NCBI GenBank assembly: GCA_016286205.1
Contig: JAEESF010000010.1
Coordinates: 35,399-99,398, forward strand
DNA length: 64,000 bases
Source of the DNA: Colicola sp016286205
Lineage (GTDB): Bacteria; Bacteroidota; Bacteroidia; Bacteroidales; Paludibacteraceae
Direction: 5' to 3'
This document shows, in pieces, positions 54,286 through 60,669 of the stretch (positions within the stretch are counted from its first letter, which is position 1; the number at the start of each line of letters is the position of its first letter). The notes below the pieces were generated by a model. That model made no database searches and was not told the origin of the DNA. It was given only the letters and a program-made list of their open reading frames with translations. The position numbers and the translations under genes were made by a program.

Positions 54286-54354
54286 TAAACCTCTAAACTT
54301 CTAAACGGCGTTAGCCACTAAACGCGGCTTGCCGCACTAAACGCCGCTAACCGT
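54241..54354 (+). repeat. Hairpin-array repeat with TAAACG linkers, array 1
   Basis: Short inverted repeats separated by TAAAC/GTTTA words: GGGC-TCT-GCCC, GCGC-AGAAA-GCGC, GGC-GTTA-GCC, GCGGC-TT-GCCGC. The stems differ but each is self-complementary. The array lies between the udk stop codon (which uses its last GTTTA word) and the chromate transporter gene. Confidence 0.85.
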
Positions 54355-54972
54355 TTATTCCTTATCGCGCAACTGCTGTTTGATAAATTTCGACAGCATG
54401 TTGATGGCAGCGTTGTTGTGTCCGCCTTGCGGCACGATGACATCTGCATAGCGCTTGCAAGGCTCAATAAACTGTTCGTGCATGGGTTTGAGCACACGTT
54501 GGTAACGGTCTATCACTGCCTCGGCGGTACGTCCGCGTTCTACTACATCGCGACGCATGACGCGTATCAGTCGGTCGTCGGCATCGGCATCTACGAATAT
54601 CTTCAGGTCCATCTGGTTGCGCATCTTCGGTTCGCGCAGCGCCATGATGCCTTCTACTATCACCACCTCTTTAGGCTCGATATGGATGGTCTCTTTTTCG
54701 CGCGTGCAGGTGATATACGAATAGATAGGTTGCTCAATCGCCTGACCTTCTTTCAGCATCTCGATATGCTTAGCCAGCAGCGACCATTCGAATGCATCGG
54801 GGTGGTCGAAGTTGATGTTCTGTCGCTGATCGACAGGTACATCGCTACTGTCTTTGTAATACGAATCCTGAGGAATGACTACTACTTCGCCTTTGGGAAG
54901 GCGCTCGATGAGTTTCTTGACTACCGTTGTTTTACCCGAGCCGGTACCGCCCGCAATGCCGATGATAAACAT
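54355..54972 (-). CDS. udk: Uridine kinase
   Basis: A 205-residue kinase phosphorylating uridine and cytidine to their monophosphates in pyrimidine salvage. Walker A GIAGGTGSGKTTVVKKL, YYKDSSDVPVDQRQNINFDHPDAFEW (substrate site), VVIVEGIMALRE, DADDRLIRVMRRDVVERGR. Length fits E. coli Udk (213). It is transcribed from its own promoter, followed by the hairpin array and chrA genes. Confidence 0.96.
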   Translation of the reverse strand: MFIIGIAGGTGSGKTTVVKKLIERLPKGEVVVIPQDSYYKDSSDVPVDQRQNINFDHPDAFEWSLLAKHIEMLKEGQAIEQPIYSYITCTREKETIHIEPKEVVIVEGIMALREPKMRNQMDLKIFVDADADDRLIRVMRRDVVERGRTAEAVIDRYQRVLKPMHEQFIEPCKRYADVIVPQGGHNNAAINMLSKFIKQQLRDKE

Positions 54973-54999
54973 GGAGAAGGATGTTTGTTATTCGGGGTG

Positions 55000-55031
55000 C
55001 AAAGTTACTATAAAAAAATGGAAACACCAAA
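55000..55031 (-). promoter_or_regulatory. Promoter of udk
   Basis: Minus strand TTTG (55028-55031), 20 nt, TAACTTTG (55000-55007), 28 bases before the ATG. Confidence 0.8.
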
Positions 55032-55065
55032 TAAATAGAGAAAAAAAATGTTTTTGTACGTAGAA

Positions 55066-55097
55066 TTTGCGTATATGGGAAAAAAGCAGTAAATTTG
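55066..55097 (+). promoter_or_regulatory. Promoter of the secreted hydrolase
   Basis: TTTG (55066-55069), 20 nt, TAAATTTG (55090-55097), then an inverted copy: AAATTTGC-ACC-GCAAATTT. Confidence 0.82.
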
Positions 55098-55141
55098 CAC
55101 CGCAAATTTTTACACATTACACCAATAATCACCAATTACCA

Positions 55142-56077
55142 ATGAAAAAGATTCTCTTTTTCGCAGCGCTTGCGCTGACTGTCGTTGCTTCAGCCCAAGA
55201 GACCTATCTGTTTGCGCAGAAAGATACCTCTGCGCTCTATCTCGATATCTATCGTCCCGCGGCGGGTGCGGCTACTCAGATCGATGGAGTAGATAAACCC
55301 ACTGTTCTCTTCGTCTTCGGCGGAGGATTCCTTTCGGGGGCACGCAACGAAGCCTACCTGCTGCCTTTCTTCCGCACTCTGACCGACAATGGTTATTCGG
55401 TGGTGGCGGTCGATTATCGACTGGGTATGAAGGGATATAAGATGGGCAAAGGCCTGAGCGGACTGGCAAAGTCGGTCAAACCGTTTTGTGCCGCGCAGCA
55501 GATGGGCGTGGAGGATGTGTTCTCCGCTATCGCTTATCTGGCCTCACATCCTGAACTGGGCATCGATCCGATGAATATCGTGGTGTCGGGCAATTCGGCG
55601 GGGGCTATTATATCGCTGGCTTGTGCTCGCGAGGTGGCTAATGGTGCGGTCCAAGGTCTGCCTGAGGGCTTCCGTTTCCGCGGCGTCGTCAGTTTCTCCG
55701 GTGCTATCATCAGCACCCACGGCGCACCTTGGTTCGACCAACTGCCATGTCCGATCTTGTTCTTCCATGGTCTGAACGACAATGCCGTGGCCTACCACCA
55801 TTTCGGTGCTTTCGGCAAGGGTATGTGGGGTAGCAGCTACTGGGCCGAACAGCTGGCAAAACGTGGCGGCAACTACTCGATCTATCGCTTCAAGAACCGC
55901 GCGCACGATGTGGCGGCGTATATGAATCTGTTGTGGCCCGAGGTGCAGGCGTTCCTCGAGACCAATGTGATGCAAGGAGTGATGCGCATCGTCGATGCCA
56001 CCATTGACAACCCCTCGCTGCCTATCTGGAAAGAGTGGGGCAGCATGACTCCGCAGCAGATGTACAGCGGCAAGTAA
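55142..56077 (+). CDS. Secreted alpha/beta hydrolase (esterase/lipase-like)
   Basis: A 311-residue exported protein with signal MKKILFFAALALTVVASA; this start follows the promoter, while an upstream frame to 55067 overlaps it. The alpha/beta-hydrolase fold shows the oxyanion-hole region FVFGGGFLSGA, nucleophile elbow VVSGNSAGAIIS (Ser), an acid in LFFHGLNDNAV (Asp) and His in RFKNRAHDVA. This resembles carbohydrate-esterase or BD-FAE-like enzymes. Substrate unknown. It lacks the C-terminal tail found in other secreted proteins here, so it is probably periplasmic. Confidence 0.87.
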   Translation: MKKILFFAALALTVVASAQETYLFAQKDTSALYLDIYRPAAGAATQIDGVDKPTVLFVFGGGFLSGARNEAYLLPFFRTLTDNGYSVVAVDYRLGMKGYKMGKGLSGLAKSVKPFCAAQQMGVEDVFSAIAYLASHPELGIDPMNIVVSGNSAGAIISLACAREVANGAVQGLPEGFRFRGVVSFSGAIISTHGAPWFDQLPCPILFFHGLNDNAVAYHHFGAFGKGMWGSSYWAEQLAKRGGNYSIYRFKNRAHDVAAYMNLLWPEVQAFLETNVMQGVMRIVDATIDNPSLPIWKEWGSMTPQQMYSGK

Positions 56078-56078
56078 A

Positions 56079-56099
56079 TCGACTTGTATGCAAATTTTT
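56079..56099 (+). repeat. 21-bp duplicate, copy 1
   Basis: TCGACTTGTATGCAAATTTT plus one T is identical to 60276-60296. It starts 1 base after the hydrolase stop codon. Both copies lie at the edge of a non-coding repeat-rich stretch. Confidence 0.85.
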
Positions 56100-56137
56100 C
56101 TTTTTTATTTCCAATTATTATCTTTTTTGTGAAAATC

Positions 56138-56169
56138 CTTGTATGTTCGGAAAAAAAGCAGTACCTTTG
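56138..56169 (+). promoter_or_regulatory. Promoter of the BspA-like gene
   Basis: CTTG (56138-56141), 20 nt, TACCTTTG (56162-56169). The leader is about 200 nt and contains hairpin array 2. Confidence 0.78.
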
Positions 56170-56210
56170 CATGCGCGTTCGGCAAGGCATCGCGCAGAAG
56201 TCCGCTAAAA

Positions 56211-56332
56211 CGGTTTAGTGCGACTTCGTCGCGTTTAGAGGTTTAGTGCTGCTACGCAGCGTTTAATTACACAGCGAAGCGTAAACGGCGCAGCCTCTAA
56301 ACAGCGAAGCGTAAACGCCGAAGGCTATAAAC
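56211..56332 (+). repeat. Hairpin-array repeat with TAAACG linkers, array 2 (in a 5' leader)
   Basis: Units include GCGAC-TTC-GTCGC, GCTGC-TAC-GCAGC, CGAAGCG, GGC-GCA-GCC and GCC-GAA-GGC separated by GTTTAG or TAAAC words. The orientation of the linker flips in the middle (near TTTAATTACA), giving head-to-head halves. It lies between promoter and start codon of the BspA-like gene. Confidence 0.87.
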
Positions 56333-56371
56333 ATTACACATTCAACATTCAACAAATAACTTTATTTAGGT

Positions 56372-58366
56372 ATGAAGAAAATCTCCTTATTGTTTTGCGC
56401 ATTATGCGCGCTTGCGATGACCGGTAAGGCACAGACCTATATCGATAACATCGCGTATGATTATTACGGAAGCGGTAGCTCACGCTACGCCGTGGTAACC
56501 AACAACTACATGACCGGGTACGAGGGTGACATAGTCATTCCCGATACTATCGAGATTGATGGCGACAAATACCCTGTAACAGCTATTGGTACCTATGCCT
56601 TTGAGTACGCTCACGATCTTACCAGTGTCACTCTGCCAAACACTATCAAAGTGATTTATGGCGAGGCTTTCCACGAATGTTATAAGCTCCGCAGCATCAA
56701 CCTGCCGGAAGGACTGGAACAGATCATGCAAGATGCTTTCTGGGATTGCCAGAGTCTGACCGAACTCACGTTGCCTAGCACCCTGAAGCGAATCGAGGCC
56801 TACGCCTTCGAAGGATGTTACAGCCTGCGTACCATCAATTTCCCTGAGTCTTTGGAATACGCAGATGGCTTTTTGTTCCAGGGTGACACCTTGTCGGCGC
56901 CTGTATACAACAGCAAGTATTTTGCCCATTTCCCGCCTAATTATGCAACCAGTTACACTGTGCCTGATGGCATCGTGACCATTCTGGATGGCGCTTTCCA
57001 AGATGCTGAGTCGCTGACCAGCGTCACGCTCCCTTCGTCGGTTAAATATATCAAGAACGATGCATTCAATGGTACGGGCCTAACCGCCATCACGTTGCCC
57101 GAGGGAGTGGAAACCATCGGAAGCCAGGCTTTCCTCGGGACCAACATTTCTTCGCTCCATCTGCCTGCTTCGCTGACTTATATTGAGCCAAGTGCTATAC
57201 CTACCACGGTCACCACTATCACGGTGGACGAGGCTAACTCGGAGTACTATATCGCTAACAACTGCCTGGTACGGAAATACAATAATGCGCTAGTCTATGC
57301 TCCGGATGGAGCTACGCTGCCGGATGTTATCACCGAGATTGGCGATCAAGCATTCATGGGACGTACCTTCACTTCGTTCACTATTCCTTCTACGATAACG
57401 CGCATCGGTGCCGAAGCGTTTGCATACTGCTACTTGCTAGATTCCATCATCATCCCTGAGAGTGTCACCGCTATCGCAGGCAATGCGTTCTTTAGCTGCT
57501 ACAATCTGAAGAAAGTGGTGCTGCCGGATGGATTGAAAGAGATATCTCCGTACACTTTCTACGAATGTCAAAGCCTAGCGGAAATCAATGTACCCTCTTC
57601 GTTGGAAAGCCTTGGTTCAGGTGCTTTCGGATATTGCTACGCGCTCAAGTCGTTCAACCTGCCTGAGTCGACTACGCAGCTTGGGACAGAGATCTTCGCT
57701 GCTTCCGGCGTGGAGCATCCGATCTACAACAGCAAGTATTTTGCTTATATGCCGCCCGCGTACAAAGGTGTCTATACCATGCCTGATGTAAGGGAGATCT
57801 GTCCGTACGCTTTCTACTACTGCGACAGCCTGACCGAGGTCATCTTCCCTGAGACGCTTCGCAAAATCGGCAATGAGGCTTTCTGGGGTTGTACGGCCCT
57901 GCAGCGAATTGACCTGCCTGCCAGCGTTGATACGCTCGAGTCGTACGCGTTTGAGGCATGCGAGAGCGTAGAGACATTGATTCTCCGTGGCGCACCTTCC
58001 TTCTACGATAACTATGTCTTTGCTTTCTATGACCAGTCAAAGCTGAAAGAGGTATGGAACTACGCCGAGACACCGTTCGCATTCATTTCGCAGGGCGATC
58101 CGTTCTATGATGTGCCGAATAAGGACCAAATCAAGCTCTACGTACCGGAAGGTTCGGTCGATGCCTACAAAGCTGCGAATTACTGGAAAGAATTCGACGT
58201 ACAACCGATGCCGGAGATCCATACGGATATCGACATTGTCGATGGTCAAGAGTCGAAAGGTGCTTCCGAGCACTCCGGAACAAGTCGAAAGACTCTCCGC
58301 AATGGCCAATTGCTCATCGAACGCGATGGACGCGTTTATACAGTTGATGGACGTCCAGTCCGTTAA
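56372..58366 (+). CDS. BspA-like leucine-rich repeat surface protein
   Basis: A 664-residue secreted protein with signal MKKISLLFCALCALAMTGKA. Nearly all of it is LRR_5/BspA repeats of about 23 residues, e.g. GTYAFEYAHDLTSVTLPNTI and AFWDCQSLTELTLPSTLKRI. The repeat block is itself duplicated: a non-repeat island YNSKYFAHFPPNYATSYTVP near residue 175 recurs as YNSKYFAYMPPAYKGVYTMP near 450. The end NGQLLIERDGRVYTVDGRPV is the shared tail. Relatives bind host or bacterial surface proteins; here binding is inferred. Confidence 0.9.
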   Translation: MKKISLLFCALCALAMTGKAQTYIDNIAYDYYGSGSSRYAVVTNNYMTGYEGDIVIPDTIEIDGDKYPVTAIGTYAFEYAHDLTSVTLPNTIKVIYGEAFHECYKLRSINLPEGLEQIMQDAFWDCQSLTELTLPSTLKRIEAYAFEGCYSLRTINFPESLEYADGFLFQGDTLSAPVYNSKYFAHFPPNYATSYTVPDGIVTILDGAFQDAESLTSVTLPSSVKYIKNDAFNGTGLTAITLPEGVETIGSQAFLGTNISSLHLPASLTYIEPSAIPTTVTTITVDEANSEYYIANNCLVRKYNNALVYAPDGATLPDVITEIGDQAFMGRTFTSFTIPSTITRIGAEAFAYCYLLDSIIIPESVTAIAGNAFFSCYNLKKVVLPDGLKEISPYTFYECQSLAEINVPSSLESLGSGAFGYCYALKSFNLPESTTQLGTEIFAASGVEHPIYNSKYFAYMPPAYKGVYTMPDVREICPYAFYYCDSLTEVIFPETLRKIGNEAFWGCTALQRIDLPASVDTLESYAFEACESVETLILRGAPSFYDNYVFAFYDQSKLKEVWNYAETPFAFISQGDPFYDVPNKDQIKLYVPEGSVDAYKAANYWKEFDVQPMPEIHTDIDIVDGQESKGASEHSGTSRKTLRNGQLLIERDGRVYTVDGRPVR

Positions 58367-58395
58367 GTCGATAGTCGATAGTTTAGAGAAAAAAG

Positions 58396-58422
58396 GAGTG
58401 GCCCGAAAGCCACTCTTTTTTT
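58396..58422 (+). terminator. Terminator after the BspA-like gene
   Basis: Stem GAGTGGC / GCCACTC around CCGAAA, followed by eight T. Just before it lie three heptamer units (58367-58388). Confidence 0.88.
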
Positions 58423-58547
58423 GTTTACGCTTCGCTGTTTATAGGCTCCGCCGTTTAGTCGCTGCGCTGTTTAATTAAACCTCTAAACGCTGCGTAGCAG
58501 CACTAAACGCAGCTCTGCTGCACTAAACGCAATCCATTACGGATTGC
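58423..58547 (+). repeat. Hairpin-array repeat with TAAACG linkers, array 3
   Basis: The clearest array. Consecutive units: GCTGC-GTA-GCAGC, GCAGC-TCT-GCTGC, and GCAATCC-ATTAC-GGATTGC, each introduced by TAAAC and closed by ACTAAAC; the left half carries GTTTA-linked units in the other direction. The last stem contains the stop codon of the mini-ORF at 58537. Confidence 0.88.
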
Positions 58548-58632
58548 TCTGGTCGTAGGCCTCGCCGCAGACTTTCCACAGGTACGCCGTGAAGGTCTTC
58601 TTGCCATCGGTATGAAGTCTGTCGTTATGCAT
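58537..58632 (-). CDS. Mini-ORF sharing a C-terminus with a fragment 1.5 kb away
   Basis: Its 31 codons start with an ATG that overlaps the stop region of the glycosyltransferase gene and end in KKTFTAYLWKVCGEAYDQ-SNP. The same ending, KKTFVAYLWKVCGQAYDQ-QNP, is encoded at 60058-60194. Either a real small coupled protein or the last piece of a lost larger gene. The protein family is not recognised. Confidence 0.5.
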   Translation of the reverse strand: MHNDRLHTDGKKTFTAYLWKVCGEAYDQSNP

Positions 58633-59797
58633 GATTCTCTTCTTGGTTTTCTGTTTCCTCTATCGCTTCGCGGAACATCTGTTCGCAGAGACGGACAGAG
58701 GTGTCGATGTCGTAATTTTTGGCGGCTTCTGCATACTCGCGTTCCATTTTCGCTTTCTCGTCGGGATGGTCAAGCCACCAGTCGATGGCGCGTGCAAGGT
58801 CTTTGGGGCGGCCGGGAGCAAAGAGACTTCGCCCGTCCAAAGCAAACTGCGGCGTGGCACTGTCCTCGCTGTTGGCTATTACGGGCACCAAGCCCGTAGC
58901 AAACGCCTCGATACAGGATATTGCTTCGCTCTCCATATCCGAAGCATGCACATAGAGGTCTGTGTGCAGCAAAAGGTCAATGAGCTCCGGTTTGGAGAGG
59001 AAGACGAACTGCGGCGGGTTCTTGAGTTGCTTGCCTAATTCCACGTACTCGTCGTATTTGGGACCTTTGCCCGCAAAAAACAGCTGAATGCGGTCGGCGT
59101 ACTTGCTGAACGGCACGGCATTGATGATGACATCCTGCCGTTTCTCGCCGGACAGACGTCCGACCATGACGATGGTGATGAGACTGCCATCGCTGCGGGA
59201 TGTATGACCGCCATCGCTGTTAGAGAGTTTCCGCTGCCCAGCGGCGATAAAATCCGGGTCAATGCCGTTGGAAATCACATGTATCTTCGCCTTATAGCCG
59301 CGTTTGATGAGTTCGTCCGCCATGAACTGCGAGGGCACATGGATGTGGTTGAAATGTTGGTAGAGCAGGAAACGGAAGGTATGATAGAAACGATCGTTGA
59401 GCCATTCCGCCTTGCCCAGACCGATAGAAGAAGTCATGTTTTCCGGTTGGATGTGGAACGCTGCCGTGGACGGTTTGTGCATCTGGTCAGCTATGAGTTT
59501 GGTGGCTGTCTCCAGCGCGAAAGGCATCATACAATGCACGATGTCCGCCCATGCCACCGCCTCGCGGATGATGTCCAGATCGACTTGCGCGAACTGGAAA
59601 CCGTGTGAGTGAATGAGGTCGTTGAAAATGGGCACTTTGAACTCCTTGAGGACGAACTTGTCAGGTGCCGGTTCGCCGGTAGTAAGGATGCGCACTTCGT
59701 TGCCGTGCTCGCGGAGTACCGCCGCAAAACGCTGGGCGGAGATGGACGTGCCGTTGTTATTGGTGTCGTACGTGTCAATGACGAGAAGTATTTTCAT
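58625..59797 (-). CDS. Glycosyltransferase family 4
   Basis: A 390-residue GT-B transferase. N-terminal MKILLVIDTYDTNNNGTSISAQRF and DIVHCMMPFALE; donor-side ITIVMVGRLSGEKRQDVIINA and HASDMESEAISCIEAFATGLVP (E-x7-E). Signals such as AFHIQPENMTSSIGLG suggest transfer to lipid or glycan carriers, but the substrate is unknown. It is isolated from the polysaccharide cluster, with a promoter at 59922-59953, and its stop overlaps the mini-ORF. Confidence 0.9.
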   Translation of the reverse strand: MKILLVIDTYDTNNNGTSISAQRFAAVLREHGNEVRILTTGEPAPDKFVLKEFKVPIFNDLIHSHGFQFAQVDLDIIREAVAWADIVHCMMPFALETATKLIADQMHKPSTAAFHIQPENMTSSIGLGKAEWLNDRFYHTFRFLLYQHFNHIHVPSQFMADELIKRGYKAKIHVISNGIDPDFIAAGQRKLSNSDGGHTSRSDGSLITIVMVGRLSGEKRQDVIINAVPFSKYADRIQLFFAGKGPKYDEYVELGKQLKNPPQFVFLSKPELIDLLLHTDLYVHASDMESEAISCIEAFATGLVPVIANSEDSATPQFALDGRSLFAPGRPKDLARAIDWWLDHPDEKAKMEREYAEAAKNYDIDTSVRLCEQMFREAIEETENQEENHA

Positions 59798-59921
59798 GTA
59801 TAAATAGTTATAATTTTTATTTTGTGCTGTGGGTTCGGCTGGAGGAACGGTATGGGTGGGCGGTCATGCCGAGGTGTTTCTCATAAGGGCATGTGTTTTT
59901 TACCGTTTGCGTTTCCGGCTG

Positions 59922-59953
59922 CGAAATTACAACAAAAATTGCACATATGCAAG
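59922..59953 (-). promoter_or_regulatory. Probable promoter of the glycosyltransferase gene
   Basis: Minus strand CTTG (59950-59953), 20 nt, TAATTTCG (59922-59929); one mismatch in the -7 box, so weaker than the others. The leader is about 120 nt. Confidence 0.6.
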
Positions 59954-59990
59954 TTTTCGAGCGAAAAAAAGAGCACCGAAGCGCCCTTTT

Positions 59991-60054
59991 CTAAACAGCG
60001 TAGCGTAAACGCGCTGAAAGCGCACTAAACGCGACGTAGTCGCACTACACGCAA
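59991..60054 (+). repeat. Hairpin-array repeat with TAAACG linkers, array 4
   Basis: Units GCGC-TGAAA-GCGC and GCGAC-GTA-GTCGC joined by TAAACG and ACTAAACG, ending in ACGCAATCC as in array 3. A single further unit, GCTGC-TAC-GCAGC, follows at 60195-60215, so the coding fragment at 60058-60194 is bracketed by repeat units. Confidence 0.85.
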
Positions 60055-60057
60055 TCC

Positions 60058-60194
60058 ATTATGGATTTTGTTGGTCATATGCCTGGCCACACACTTTCCA
60101 CAGATACGCCACGAAGGTCTTCTTTCCATCGGGTTGATCTTTCTGCGCGACGAAAGCGGCTTGGTCGGCTGCTATAGTACCCAGGTTCTGACGA
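60058..60194 (-). pseudogene. Orphan 3' coding fragment, paralogous to the mini-ORF
   Basis: On the minus strand a frame with no start codon reads RRQNLGTIAADQAAFVAQKD, then QPDGKKTFVAYLWKVCGQAY, then DQQNP and stop. The last 24 residues match the mini-ORF at 58537-58632 almost fully. Upstream it runs directly into a repeat hairpin and a terminator, so it is a truncated gene end. The parent family is not recognised. Confidence 0.6.
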
Positions 60195-60220
60195 CGTGCT
60201 GCTACGCAGCGTAAACAGAA

Positions 60221-60250
60221 AAAGGAGCCCCCGCAAGGGCTCTTTTTTCG
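60221..60250 (+). terminator. Terminator-like hairpin, bidirectional
   Basis: Stem GAGCCC / GGGCTC around CCGCAA with T6 after it and A5 before it. Confidence 0.75.
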
Positions 60251-60275
60251 TGCTTTCTTATTTTTCGGTTTCTCT

Positions 60276-60296
60276 TTCGACTTGTATGCAAATTTT
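60276..60296 (+). repeat. 21-bp duplicate, copy 2
   Basis: Identical to 56079-56099. Confidence 0.85.
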
Positions 60297-60300
60297 TACA

Positions 60301-60364
60301 TTGCACTACGTGCACTTTCTGCACTTTCTCTCGCTATAGTGCAAATAGTGCAAAAAGTGCAGTG
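60301..60364 (+). repeat. Two facing arrays of three TGCAC nonamers
   Basis: TGCAC occurs at 60301, 60310 and 60319, exactly 9 nt apart; the complement GTGCA occurs at 60338, 60347 and 60356, also exactly 9 nt apart. The nonamers read TGCACTnnn on each strand and point toward a central 60328-60337. This resembles protein-binding iterons but no replication gene is near. Confidence 0.82.
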
Positions 60365-60399
60365 CGTTTTTTTCATCCATTACGTTTTAATCTATAGGG

Positions 60400-60466
60400 G
60401 TCCCCGGGGATTTCTAATCCTTGGGGAGAGCGGAGGCCCCGGAGACTTTAATGCCGCCAGGCGGCA
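60400..60466 (+). other. GC-rich palindromic block
   Basis: Contains TCCCCGGGGA (60400-60409), a CGGAGGCCCCGG segment, and TGCCGCC-A-GGCGGCA (60452-60466), all far more GC-rich than the AT-rich surroundings. No coding potential seen. Part of the 60253-60616 non-coding stretch. Confidence 0.65.
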
Positions 60467-60496
60467 GTCCTTGTCGTAGGGCGCCGAACGCGACTG

Positions 60497-60590
60497 TTAG
60501 TTGTTCCTTAGTTGTTCCTTAGTGGTTTCTTAGTTATTCCTTATACATTCACCGGGTTGTTCCCAGTCTATTCCTTGTCCATCCCCGATG
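60497..60590 (+). repeat. 11-nt tandem array TTAGTTGTTCC
   Basis: TTAG-type units start at 60497, 60508, 60519 and 60530, then decay (60541 onward) but keep TTCC/TCCC words near the 11-nt step to about 60590. Two units are exact. Confidence 0.82.
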
Positions 60591-60616
60591 GAATCTACCC
60601 GTCAATAACATACACA

Positions 60617-60656
60617 AAAAAAGGAGCAACCCCTACACAGCTTGCTCCTTTTTTCT
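60617..60656 (-). terminator. Bidirectional terminator downstream of the large FISUMP-like gene
   Basis: Stem AAAAGGAGCAA / TTGCTCCTTTT around CCCCTACACAGC, flanked by A-run and T-run. It would end the minus-strand transcript of the gene whose stop is at 60670. Confidence 0.87.
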
Positions 60657-60669
60657 CTAAACTATCGAC

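Noticed and set aside
56170..56371. Riboswitch in the long leader of the BspA-like gene
   Set aside because: The structure there is explained by the TAAACG hairpin array; no known riboswitch core could be recognised.
59822..60028. Plus-strand frame of 68 codons
   Set aside because: It crosses a promoter and a hairpin array, has no ribosome site and no conserved features.
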